Shown piece after piece: positions 9,151 to 19,409 of a stretch of 31,567 bases of DNA. Position numbers and translations under genes: made by a program. The number at the start of each line of letters is the position of its first letter. The stretch's first letter is position 1. Under the pieces are notes generated by a model, which worked only from the letters and a program-made list of their open reading frames with translations, had not been told where the DNA came from and did no database searches. This stretch comes from Ophiostoma sp. CBS 140.51 (Eukaryota > Ascomycota > Sordariomycetes > Ophiostomatales > Ophiostomataceae): contig JANSLP010000362.1 of the NCBI GenBank assembly GCA_029298735.1, positions 1-31,567 of the forward strand. Reading direction: 5' to 3'.

Positions 9151-12100
9151 CCAAAGACGAGCCAAAAATGAAAGCCAAGACAACGAACGAAATCTATCAA
9201 CGATCCAAAGACAACGAGGTGCTGCCTTACCACAGGGCTAGAAGGGCCAGGGGAGATGCAAATGGACGAAAAGAGGGTCGAGAAGGTCCCAATACTGAGG
9301 GGACTAAGTATGTTTCATTTGAGAAGCAGACCAGTCGAGACAAGCTCGTCAAGCAGAGTGCCTTCTTTCTCCCCAACTTCTCTTCGCGCCAGGCTAGAAC
9401 AAAAGACAAAAAGGGCCCCAAAACGTTAATTCGCTGGGAACCCACCCCTCTAAGAAAGCGGACTGGCCTCCGGAATAACGAGCGTGCGTGTAAATGTTAA
9501 AGCAGCGGCTTCCGCTCAAGTGAAAGAGGTACGAAGTACTTTACACTTGCAGCCTTTTGTTGTCTTGGAAATGCGTTGTTTTCGAGATTCTTTTCCTTCT
9601 ATGAGGTACATTCCATTACATTCCCTTTCATCGGCTACAGTTGACACCATCTTCGCGTGTCGGATGCGAGATGAGGGGGAAGAGCCTAGGGGCTCACCTT
9701 GAGCCCAGGATAGCCTCTCTGCCAAGTCGACAGCATGGGAAGCATCTCCAAATTCTCCAAATTCTTTTCTTTCATAGATGCGGCTTGAATGAGAAATGTG
9801 CTCGTTGGAGGGAGCATCGTCTCGCGCCCAAACGAGATTAGCGAGGAAAAAAGATGTCGGTGCGAGAATGTCGGGGCCCTTATGTCGTACACCGGTCTTT
9901 TTATACATGGTGTTTGCTTTCTTGTGCTTCTTGACTCGTGCACCCCCTTTTTTTTCACACTCATACAGTCATCCCAAAAAAGGAAAAGGAAGGGAGATGC
10001 ATCTTCGCCTATTCACAAGCAAATAGTCGAGGCCGACGGAAAGAACCCTGAACACCAAATGTCCGGATTCTTGCAACACCCCAACCGCTCCAGTGCAGAT
10101 CTCTGGAAAATCTGAACAGTTTAGAACTTGCTGTTTTCTTTTCGTGATTTTTTGGGGGGTTTTCCGGGTCTTGTATGCATCTGTTTTTCTACACTTTGAC
10201 TTTTTGTGAGTTGTTTCTTTTTCGTGGCGTTTTCCCCACGGACTCGGTTTCTCGTTTTTTGGCATCCTCGTTTTCTCTTTTCGTCATGGCTTCATCGCTG
10301 GCTCTTTGGGTCTTTGGTTAAGGGAAGCCGCAAATGGATGAACAAATATCAGGACGAGACAATGGTAATGGAGAGCATATCAAATGAGGTGCATTGCATT
10401 GCATGTAAGTGAGAACGACGACGTCCCTTGTCCAATTCAAATACGCGAGACGCGGACGGGAGAGAGGGACAACACGGCTGGCAAGAGAAAAGTTCTAAGA
10501 CAACGCGGGACGCCGTCTCTATTGCACATGCCAGCCACACGGTGCATGGGCTTTTTGCCAGCTACTCGGATGGCGAACTCGATTGAGATACCCGGCGAGA
10601 ATTCAACGCTCAGACGCAAGGGATGGCGTGTAAGAGAAAAATGTGTGTACAACAACAGCACACAATTCTTTGTCTTTGTGCATTACATCTCGATCGCACA
10701 CCGACACCAGTTGAGACATATATCGAGATTTGAAATGAAAATAGAAAAATAGATGGAAAAGGTGTGAAAAGGACAGGAAAGAAAGGTTGATAACAAATGC
10801 CGGCACATATCGCGTACGTTCTCGATGTCGGTTGTCGTCGGTGAAGAAAGCAAAAGGCCCAAGGTGCCACAAAAGGCCCCAAACTGCCGGAAGCAACAGA
10901 CAAGCCTTCACCTTTCTTTACCTCCTCACAGTACACCCCCTCGACTCCGTCCCAAAGGCTTGGAATAAACGGAAACACCCAGCTCAAAAGACCGCGGAAT
11001 TAACAGATTTAACAGAAAGAGGGGAACCAACACACCATCTTGCCCCGAAGGACAGGCCATTATCTCTCGAAGCGACCACAAAAGGCCACGGCATGACGCA
11101 TACATGGTGTTAAAAGTACGGATGGGTGTTGGTGAGGACCCTAAATTCCGTCCATCCAAAAAGCAGGGTACTTTTCAATAGGCGAGCGAGGCGAGCCATT
11201 AAAGGTACCTTTTAGGAGGGGTTTCCTACTCAAGGGACAAAGAGGTGCCTGACACAGGATCTGGCAAGAACAATAGAAGGTCGATCGAAGGGAGACGGTG
11301 AAAGTGAAATTGAGAACAAAAAAGAAAGTTCAATAGAGCAATACAGAGAACACACAATGCTCGCACGGGAGAGAACATTGCATCCAAACCGAAATCGATC
11401 GAGACAGACTGCAGTTCCAAACCTTTGGGAAGAGACTTTTTCCCCTGCCCGCGAGAAAGAGACCGGCGGGAGACCGTTGTATTGTTTTCTTCTGGCTCAG
11501 AGTCCTTTTTCCTCTTTCATTCTGTTGGCATGTTTGTTTCTGGTTGCCTTCTTTTTTTCGCATGACGTCGGTGCCAGACTGAACTAAAAGAAAGATACGG
11601 TGTATCGATGTAGCCCTCCAGGGGCACACATGCAGCCCACTCACACACGCGTATTAGAGGGACTCGCCTACAGGGTTGCGATCGACAGCGCCTTCTTTTT
11701 TTCACTCGTGGAGGACCAAACGTGCAGCCAGCACTTGTAGGCGACTTGAGTCAAGTCGAGCGACGGTCTAGACGTTCGCCTAACTGTCCTTGACACTGTT
11801 TTTTGTGGCCGCTCGTCTCGGGGCTCTCTGAGGGGGAATGTCGAAAATCGACAGAAAAGGGGAAAGAGCGATCAGGTAAAAGATCAGGTAAAAGAAAAAC
11901 ATTCAAGTCTCTCTCGCAGTCGTGAAAGCGAACGAAACGAACGACAAATACGCTTGAGTACTTAGCAACAGGAAGGTACCACCAACAAAAGCCCACTTAC
12001 TCCCTCGTCCCATCGCGAGGCAACCCACATCTTTTTCTTCTGAGACTTTGGTGCTCGCCGTTTAAGCTTAGCACACTATCGTGGAAAATCCGGGGCCCTT

Positions 12101-13159
12101 TTCTGGGGGTGGCTTACGTCAATATGGGGCTTTTGAGCGTCTTTTGTGGTGTCCTTTTTTCTTTGCCCGTTGGATATTTGCCCCCAACAGAAAAAGGTGA
12201 GAAATAAAACTCAAAATAAGACTAAAAAAAACATGGGGCATGATTTTCCTCTCGTCGAACGTTGAGTTTAACGGAATTGGAGCCGGAGACGAGCAGAAGG
12301 ATGAGAGGCACACACACCAACACGGGGTTTGCTGTTGAAAGGAGGTAAGTCGAACAATGAACGCCAATTTGCGAGCCCTCGAGTCAAGTTTATCCCTGAA
12401 CCGACGAGGAGTGCAGAGTATGTCCGACGAAATTATCGTGCTACTGTTCTATCGTTTGCACTGTTCACAAGCTTGCATGCTTGTCTTTGTCCTAATCGGG
12501 CATCTCTTTCATCGTTGGTAAGGCGGGAGCGAGGCGAGAACAAAAATGAGGGGGAGGGAAAACTCGGATTCCTGGGGAAGTAGGAGAAGGAATAGCCCCC
12601 AATGTTGAAAGTCTGGGGAGAGAATGGGGACGACGAAGCCAAAGGATTTGGTGTGGTTCGTTCACCACCACGGGGAGGTGGCCAAGGACAAGGGCAAGAC
12701 AATGTTAACGGTGGGCACACACACGAGGCATTGAATGGAAACAGTCAACCGGCCGACATGTCCCGGCCGACATGCTTTCCCTTTTTGTTCACGCTGCAGG
12801 TGTCGTCTACAGTCTCACTCCTCGTCCGCTTTCCGCGCTTATTGGCAAAGGAGTACACGCAAAAAGGGTGAGACTGTATGTGTACACAGGGCGGGTGAGG
12901 CTCGCTCGTCTCGCTGCCTCGCTGTTCTTGCCCGACATGCATACACATACACAAATACAAGCGCGATCAAGGGGATGATGTACAACAAAAGTTGACATGT
13001 ATTACGAGGATTCGACAATGGCGGTGGGTAAACGCCGCTCTTCTTCGTTTTCTTTTTCTTTCATACTGTCTTGTTCGTAATACATTCAACCGTCTTTCGC
13101 AACACACTTCACACCACTACATCACACACCTTTACAAACGTCGTACACCTTGGTGAGTC
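9151..13159. other. Long intergenic stretch, no gene recognised
   Basis: Four kilobases of mixed composition. The frames (none over ~135 codons) overlap on both strands and show no domain, signal peptide followed by a plausible mature protein, or splice pattern I could defend. It includes a purine-rich piece (9151-9290), a T-rich piece (10130-10330), and a 12-bp direct repeat CCGGCCGACATG at 12749-12760 and 12763-12774. Confidence 0.5.
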
Positions 13160-13844
13160 AAGAGAGTCAAGGGTCAAATGCAAATAACCATTAGAAAGTA
13201 GAAAAATCATATCCCGCCGGTAAATAATTAGATACTGAGTAGATACTTCGGGTATTTTTATTGTCAAGTAAGGGTAGGCAAGTAACTTGTGAAATAAAAT
13301 AAACGTGGTATTTGGTATTGGTATTGTGCAAAACGCTGCAAAAAGAAAAGAAGAAGACATCCTTTAGTCTTTCTTGTTATGAGATCCCCTTCGTCTTCCC
13401 ACCGAAAACTGAAAGCCATAGAGCGCCGATTCCCAAAATGGTTTCTCTCTTAAACACCGCCCATGTAAGACACAATGAAATAAGACAGAAGAAATATGAA
13501 AAGTAAGAAAGTAGTTGTAAAAGAAGGCAAGGTCTTTTTGTTTGCATTTTTCCCCATTCCCTGATTGTGTGTATAAAAGAAAAAAAGAAAAAAAGCGCGA
13601 AAGATTTGTACCGATAGTGTACCGGGTAGTAAATAAAGTAAACCCCCAAAACCCAAACCCAAGTCCCATTTCCCAGGTAGAAGCTCTAAAAAAAATGTGT
13701 GACATAAAGAAAAAACAGAAAAGGTAGCCCGGTATTTTTGATCCTCCATATAGGAAACCCATTTGACAGTAAAAGAAAACGCTTGCCGTAAAAGACGTAA
13801 ATCAGAAAGACATAGAAAAGAGATACTAAGACAAGTAGAGAAAC
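13160..13844 (-). other. AT-rich 3' flank of the zinc-finger gene
   Basis: This block begins right after the stop codon of the minus-strand gene and is markedly AT-rich, unlike the G/C-rich coding exon beside it. Read on the minus strand it is T-rich, as fungal 3' untranslated and polyadenylation regions often are. An AATAAA hexamer on the minus strand lies at 13262-13257, about 580 bases past the stop. The actual cleavage site cannot be fixed from sequence. Confidence 0.45.
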
Positions 13845-15102
13845 TTAGTTCCCACTGTCAAAGTTGTGGCAGCCGCGCTCGTGACGCTTCATGTTGCTGC
13901 GCACACTAAAGGCCTTGCCACAGCCCTGGTGCGGGCACTTGAAGGGCTTCTCGCCAGTGTGCGAGTGGCTGTGAATCCGCAGAGAGCTCGGCCGGGAGAA
14001 GGCCTTGTTGCAGGTCGGGCAGATGTAGCGGTCTTGAGACTGAGGGAAAGCAGCAGCAGCAGAAGGCGAGATGTAGTGGTGGTGCTGCCATGGCGAGGGC
14101 TGGTGGTGAGGATGGTGGACATGGTGTGCGTGGTGCATTGGCGGGAAGGTGCTGGCACCGACCTGCGGCAGAGGACGCTGGTAGTACATGCCCGGAAGCT
14201 GCTGCGGCTGCGGTGCTTGGACGGACTGCTGAGGCGGCGGTGTCGGCTGCTGCATGGCCGGGTAGTACATGGCGGCGGCGGCGGGCGACTGGCTCAGGTA
14301 GGAGGTCTGAGCGGAGTAAGAGGGAGCACCATAGCTGGAGGTGGCGTGCATGGAGATGCTGCGCTGAGGCTGTGGCTGGTGGTGAATCTGTTGTGGGTGT
14401 GACGAGGACTGCGAAGACTGCGAGGGGTGCGAGCTGGGAGGCTGCGAGGAGTGGCGGGGCTCAGACGTTGCGGACTCGTGGCCAAAGGGCTGCTGCGGTG
14501 GTGGTGTGGCCTCAAAGTAGTAGTTGTTTGTGGCAGCAGCAATGGCGGCGGCGGCAGCGACAGAGTGAGGCAGCTGGTTAACGGACTTGGTTGAGGGCGA
14601 GTCGTAGCCGTTACCGAAGCTGGCCTCGGAGATCATGGGCGGCGTAGGCGGCAGAACACCGCCGCGCAGGCTCATGGGGTTGCTGGAGTAGTGAGAGGAG
14701 TTGGGCCGTGTGCTTGGCCGAGAGGAGGCTGGATGTGTGTTAGAAACTTGCTCGTGAGACTGAAGCGAAGGAGGGGGGAGAGCACCTACCATTGAAGGAG
14801 AACTCCTGCTGCAGGACCTGCTGCTGCAGATGTTGTTGTGAAGACTGCTGCTGCATCTGCTGGGACTGAGGCGAGGTCTCGGAGGTGGGCGAGCCCTGGT
14901 CGGCCAGGTCAAGCAGGTTGGAGATGGAGGGCAGAGAGCACTTGGTGTCGTCCATGGGGGGCGAGGGAGGGCCCTGTGGTTGTTGTTGCTGCTGCTGCTG
15001 CTGCATCTGGCTGGGATATGAGGCGTACTGCGAGACGTGGGAGACGTTGTGCGAGAGGCTGGCCTGCCCGGCGTAGGGGTTCGACAACAGACCGGCTGCC
15101 AT
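13845..15102 (-). CDS. mtfA: C2H2 zinc-finger transcription factor, MtfA-like
   Basis: Two exons, 15102-14790 and 14728-13845, give a 398-residue protein. The ATG at 15102 has A at -3 and follows a typical fungal leader. Residues 34-41 are eight Gln. A conserved-looking block around 51-72 contains KCSLPSISNLLDLAD. Gln-rich (79-101), Ala-rich (162-170) and His/Pro-rich (303-322, ending in WQHHHY) stretches follow. Two C-terminal fingers are intact: C341, C344, H357, H361 (CX2CX12HX3H), a TGEKPF linker (362-367), then C369, C374, H387, H392 (CX4CX12HX4H). The protein ends six residues later. From memory, the finger region, the preceding WQHHHY motif and the CSLPSI motif match MtfA of Aspergillus, a nuclear regulator of secondary metabolism and development. 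The family call is fairly secure; orthology is inferred. It has no neighbouring gene in the window. Confidence 0.93.
14729..14789 (-). other. mtfA: Intron of the mtfA-like gene, 61 nt
   Basis: On the minus strand the donor is GTAGGT (from 14789), the branch site CTAAC is at 14743-14739 and the acceptor is CAG ending at 14729. Splicing joins a split Ala codon (residue 105) and links the upstream Gln-rich frame to the downstream finger frame without a break. If retained, the frame ends at a TAA (14742-14740) that is part of the branch site itself, giving a 120-residue product without zinc fingers. Confidence 0.92.
14980..15003 (-). repeat. mtfA: CAG/CAA trinucleotide run encoding Gln8
   Basis: Six CAG then two CAA codons encode residues 34-41, read on the minus strand. 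Such runs can change length by slippage, and this one lies next to the conserved N-terminal block of the transcription factor. Confidence 0.85.
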
Positions 15103-15358
15103 GTTGTGCTGTGTGATGTGAAGAGGAGGTTGAAAAAGGAAAGAGGGAAATAGGTATTAGGGAATTATGGTAATGTAAGTGCGGTTATAATGTGGTGGAT
15201 ATCGAATATGGTGAGAGTTGGCGAGAATTATGAGTTCGAGTCGAAGATGTCGATGTTTGAGGTAGTCAATAAATATTAAAACCAAGAACCAGCTGGGATG
15301 TTATTGTTGTAGTATATATATATCTTGTTTGTTGTAAGGTTGTTCTGAAGATCGAGAT
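15103..15358 (-). promoter_or_regulatory. mtfA: Probable 5' leader of the mtfA-like gene
   Basis: Read on the minus strand, this segment is poor in G and rich in A, C and T, with ACAACA-type words. Such weakly structured sequence is typical of fungal 5' untranslated regions. It lies between the CT-rich tract and the start codon and contains no ATG of its own before 15102. No splice donor with a good consensus was seen, so a leader intron is unlikely. Confidence 0.6.
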
Positions 15359-15361
15359 CAT
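15266..15361 (-). other. Possible upstream ORF, 31 codons
   Basis: The only ATG between the CT-rich tract and the main start codon lies at 15361-15359 and opens a 31-residue frame ending at TGA (15268-15266), 163 bases before the main ATG. Its context is weak (T at -3). It is transcribed only if the start site lies upstream of 15361. Confidence 0.4.
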
Positions 15362-15383
15362 AGAAAGATATAGGAATGATTCG

Positions 15384-15461
15384 AACAAGGGAAAAGAAAA
15401 AAAGAAAAAAGGGGAGGGAAAGAAAACAAGAAGTGGAGGGGAGGGGCGGGAATCTTATAAG
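15384..15461 (-). promoter_or_regulatory. mtfA: Candidate core promoter: CT-rich tract, GC box, TATA-like word
   Basis: On the minus strand, in order: CTTATAAG at 15461-15454, a C-rich box (CCCGCCCCTCCCC, 15450-15438), and a pyrimidine tract to about 15386. The C-rich box contains two CCCCT words, which match the core of stress-response elements bound by Msn2/4-type factors. CT-rich tracts just upstream of transcription starts are common in fungal promoters. The start would then fall near 15340-15380. Confidence 0.5.
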
Positions 15462-15487
15462 TTTGCATCGACACTCGGGAGTCGAAG

Positions 15488-15519
15488 AAGGCAAGGCAAG
15501 GAAGGCAAGGAAGGCAAGG
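15488..15519 (+). repeat. 9-bp tandem repeat AAGGCAAGG
   Basis: AAGGCAAGG occurs at 15488-15496, 15502-15510 and 15511-15519, with a CAAGG partial copy between the first two. It lies just upstream of the candidate core promoter of the mtfA-like gene. Confidence 0.8.
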
Positions 15520-15652
15520 TAGAACAAGGTTGAGCAGGCTGGTCTTCAGTGTGTTGGACCAGGAAGACAGCAAGCGAGCAAGCACGCTTGCACGCTATTC
15601 CAGTCCAAGTGCAGGGACCAGGTGGTACTCCGTCCTCCGTTCTCCAGGGGGT

Positions 15653-15700
15653 CCCGCTGGGTCTTCTGGGTCCTGCTGGGTCTCTGCTGGGTCTCTCTTT
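15653..15700 (+). repeat. Degenerate GCTGGGTCT repeats
   Basis: About four copies of a GCTGGGTCT-like unit, spaced 10-11 bases, lie in the upstream region of the mtfA-like gene. The copies are imperfect. Confidence 0.6.
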
Positions 15701-18546
15701 GGCGTCTTTAGCACTGGACCGTTCTTTTTTTGGAGCTAGCCGGTAGACTGGGGCGAACGCCAGTCTCCAGTTCTGCTTCTGCGTTATTTCATCAGATCCC
15801 TTCAGTGCACCCGCTAGTCGTCGACGTAGTTTGCACACCCCCTTTCCACCTTTCCACCTTTTTTTTTTGTTCGTCTTTCACACCCCCAAAACCCACACCG
15901 TTGATCCCCTAGGCGATGGACGGCCAGCGGAGCCCATCTGTCACAAAATATGTGTGGGTCCGACCCGAGAGCCCTGGGGTGTGTGCTGGGTGTGCTTCTT
16001 CAGTGAGAGAGGGGTGTGTGCGTTGCGAGGGAGGCTTCTTGAAGACTTTCTCTCTTTGGAGGGGCGTGTTTGGCCCTGGGCGTCTGTTGCGGACCAGGTA
16101 TGTTTGGAGTTGGAGTTGGAGTTGGACTCGGAGCTGGATGTTGTTGGGAGGAGTGGGCAAAGGCAAAGGCAAAGGCGAAAACAACCCAGGCGCTGATCAG
16201 ATCAAGAGCGTGAAGGGTGAGGAAGCAAAAGAAGCTGAAGAAGCAGACGAAGGTGAAAAAGAGGATGCAGAAAGAAGGGAGAGAAGTGAGAAGGAGACAG
16301 GGGCTCGAGAAGGACGACCAGGGGAACAAGGATGCACAAACATCCGGCAGAGCAGAACGCAGGAGGCAGATGCGACTGTGTCTGCTTGTCTGCTCTTTCC
16401 TTCCTCTGCATTTTGCTGTTTCTGCAGTCTGCGCTCGGAGCAGGAAGGAGCCAGGCCAGACTGGCGGACTGGAGACTGCCAAACTTGCCAGGGAAGGAGC
16501 GCTCAACTGCCATCTGCCACTGGGGGACGCTCGATCTAGAAACATGGGGTCCCACACGACGTGCATTGATACGGAGTATACGGAGGCAGATGTCAATACG
16601 ACGGCAGGTACGACCTGACGACACCCGACCAAAGCTCGGACAAAGAAAAGAGCTCCTGCAGGCAGGTACGATCGAGCTCAAAGCTCGGGCAAGATGGCAG
16701 GATACGAAATGATGACAGATACGACGGAAGATGCCACCAGCTACAAAGCCACTATGAGACTACCAAAACTACAGCCGGGACGCCGCACGCGGGTGGCGAG
16801 ACTGTCGACTCGTTACGTCTGCCAATGCACTAGATACGAACGTGAGAATGGCTCAATGGGAATAAGACGAGAGGACGAGAAAGGGGCTGAGAGGGGGAAA
16901 GGCGGGCGCTTAACCTCAAAGAACCACGAGGCACCGGTTTAACAGGCAGGCGACAGCTGGCGTAGATGTATTTGAGTGTTACGACGGTAGCAAACTCAAA
17001 GAGAAGGTACACGATGGGACGACCCAAAGACGGACTTGGTGGCCGGTGACCAGTTGAGCCCGCTAGCAACTAGCCAAACCACCCCGATGGGAATCCGAGA
17101 TGAGGGAAAGCGCGATGGCAAAAGATACATCCAGGACGCTCTTGAGAGCACTTTCCCTTTGGCATTTCTGGCCCTGTTTCCTTTTGCAGCCTGGCGCGTG
17201 TTTCGGGCCACCTGGGAAAATTCTCCGTCTGTTTTCTTTCTTTTCTTCTTTGCCTTCTTTTTTGGGGCACTTGGAGCGCTTCTTTGCTTTCGTGCGCCTC
17301 TTTGCCTTATTCCCCCTGTAATTCCCCTTTTGTTCCCCAACGACAAGCTCGTAGGCTGTTGGAAAACGGTGCAAGCAGCCGGCCACGGAGGTCAATGAAG
17401 CCGGCGTCGACGACTTAATTCGCACAACAAAATGCCAGCAAAAGTAAAATGTATCACGCCGTCTTTGTTGACCCGTTGTTGGCGCATTTTGTGCACTTCT
17501 GCACCCCGAAATCCCGAAAATTCCATTGTCGGACGCCTCATCCGCAGGGAAGCCTCCTTCTTGGTACGGGGACAGGCTAACTCGATCTCGTAGTTTTTGC
17601 ATTCTCGATTGTTTGTGTATTTGCCGTTCATTATTGTGCATATTGAGTTGTGTACAAATTATAATGTGAATATACACCGTTGGCAGATGATGTCAGATTT
17701 TTCTTTTTGTGGTCATTTCCATCTTAAAAGTCATCTGTTATTTGCGTCCTGTCTCCTGTCAGATTTGCAGATAGCAAGATGCGATGGCAGCAAGCAGTCT
17801 GTGAGTCTGTGTCTTGTTTCCTGTCTGTCGTGCGCAAGAACCCCCGGGTCGCGACGTCACGGACCATGCACATTGACCACTGTGCATCGAGGGGAAAATA
17901 AGGAATGATGAGAAGAAAAAGAAGCGACTGACATTTGAGATTGAGGGGATGCCACAGGTGGCCGTGTGGTGGTACTTTTTGTGCGGGGCGTCGCACAAAA
18001 GTGACATCGCCCTACATGTGCTACAGGCTACCGACTCTAGTGCAACAGTGCTGTGCGCCGGCACACAGACAGACAGCGTTGCACACCCCCACTCTCCACA
18101 CCCCCTGTTCGCTTCGCTTCTGCTGTCCCCCCTGCTCCTGTTCCCAAACAAACAGCACCAGAAACCCCTTTGACGTCGAGGACGGAGAACGGATGTGCAG
18201 ACTTGAGACGGCCGTTCGAACAGAAAGGATGGCAGGAGGGGCAGAAAATACACCCAACACCGCAAAGCGACACACATTGACAGCAAAAAGGCTGCAGCAC
18301 CTCAACAACAGTGAGGCCACCACCGTCAAGGCTGTGACCGGATTGTCAGGCGGATCTTATGCCGTCCGGCTCTTTGCCCCAGGTCTTCCTCCCAGATGTC
18401 TTGTGTGTCTTGTGTGGCTCTTGTCATTCTAGGTGTCTGTTTTGTGTGTCTCTTGGTCGTCTGGGCACTTTTTTGGATCTAGTTGTTCCAGAACACTCTT
18501 GATCTGTGGCGATTGTCAGATCTTGATCGTTTTGGCCCGTGACTTC
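15701..18546. other. Upstream intergenic stretch, no gene recognised
   Basis: Frames of up to 210 codons lie on both strands between 15900 and 17680. They shadow each other and consist of low-complexity Arg/Ser/Glu or Phe/Leu stretches caused by strand bias. Short arrays of TTGGAG (16104-16121, three copies) and GGCAAA (16156-16173, three copies) lie inside. The region may hold distal control sequence for the mtfA-like gene. Confidence 0.5.
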
Positions 18547-18566
18547 TTTTTTTTTTTTTTTTTTTT
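18547..18566 (+). repeat. Poly-T run of 20
   Basis: Twenty consecutive T on the plus strand. It may be a poly(dA:dT) nucleosome-depleted element or the A-tail of a decayed retroposed sequence read on the minus strand. No retroelement body was recognised next to it. Confidence 0.85.
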
Positions 18567-18861
18567 GTTCTGCGGCTTTCTCTTGGGCGTCCCTCTTTTA
18601 GTCTCCCCAGACCACCCAAAGATCCCAAACTCCCACCAAACCTCCTCATACGTTTCTCTTGACTTATGGCTCGTCCACATTATGCCTGGTAGCTTGGTAG
18701 CCTGGGGAATAGACTTGTGCATTCGTCTTTTTGTAATTCTGATGCAATTGTTCTTCACCCTGGCATGGCCTTGTCGACTTTGTCGCCGCCACCCGGCGTC
18801 TCGGCAGTTTGCATGCGGTTGAAGCCAGTTGTAAGATACGGAGTATCACTCGTACGAAATA

Positions 18862-18883
18862 CGTCGTCAAGCCATTGACGACG
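18862..18883. repeat. Perfect 9-bp stem, 4-base loop
   Basis: CGTCGTCAA at 18862-18870, loop GCCA, and TTGACGACG at 18875-18883. It is flanked by TACGGAGTA at 18837-18845 and a partial TACGGAG copy at about 18891-18897. It has no T-run after it and is not a terminator in the bacterial sense. Confidence 0.75.
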
Positions 18884-19040
18884 GACGATATACGGAGATG
18901 GGCGACAACAACAGATGGAGGTTTACACAGAACAAGTTAGACATTCGTCGTCCTCGAGGATCGACGTCAACAGCTCCGGGGTGGGACAAAGAGAGCCGAG
19001 CTGTTTCTGGTGAAGGCAAAGGAGGAGGATATTTGACCAG

Positions 19041-19064
19041 ATTGCCAGATTGCCAGATTGCCTG
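19041..19064 (+). repeat. 8-bp tandem repeat ATTGCCAG, 3 copies
   Basis: ATTGCCAG at 19041-19048 and 19049-19056, then ATTGCCTG at 19057-19064, followed by related CTGCC words. Confidence 0.8.
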
Positions 19065-19300
19065 CCTGCCCTCGAATTGCCTGCCGGCATGGAAGGACAC
19101 TAAAAGCCACGAGACCTTTGCCCACTAACACTACCAGGCGCCAGTCCACCAAAACTAAATCGTGCTGATTTTCCTTTCAACCGACGATTCCGTTGCGGGA
19201 AAAGTGCTCTTGGAGGAGACCTTCGAGGCATGTCCTTTGTCGCAAGCGTCCTGCACAAAACCAATAGCCCAATCTGCACAAGCGGGCGTAGTCCCATGCG

Positions 19301-19321
19301 ACGACGGACGACGGACGACGG
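19301..19321 (+). repeat. 7-bp tandem repeat ACGACGG, 3 copies
   Basis: Three exact copies of ACGACGG. The same word recurs singly elsewhere, for example near 18880 and 27966. Confidence 0.85.
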
Positions 19322-19370
19322 AGAACGGTGAAGAACATCCACAAGCAGGACTTTTGGATTAGTGGCACGT

Positions 19371-19409
19371 TGCGGTTTTGCGGTTTTGCGGTTTTGCGGT
19401 TTTTGCGGG
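19371..19409 (+). repeat. 8-bp tandem repeat TGCGGTTT, 4-5 copies
   Basis: Exact copies lie at 19371-19378, 19379-19386, 19387-19394 and 19395-19402, and a fifth is shifted by one extra T. Non-coding. Confidence 0.88.

Noticed and set aside
13866..14581. Long plus-strand frames opposite the mtfA-like gene (up to 178 codons)
   Set aside because: They are antisense shadows of the G/C-rich coding exon. One starts at GTG, and their Arg/Ala/Gly/Trp-rich products have no domain.
15360..15400. TTCGAAT word resembling a tRNA T-loop on the minus strand
   Set aside because: The flanking 5-base stems do not pair and there is no A-box at the right distance.
15916..17677. Frames of 200-210 codons on both strands
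   Set aside because: They overlap one another on opposite strands, consist of low-complexity residues driven by strand bias, and match no family I know.
18547..18566. Poly-T as the tail of a retrotransposed element
   Set aside because: No element body, internal promoter boxes or target-site duplication could be recognised on either side.
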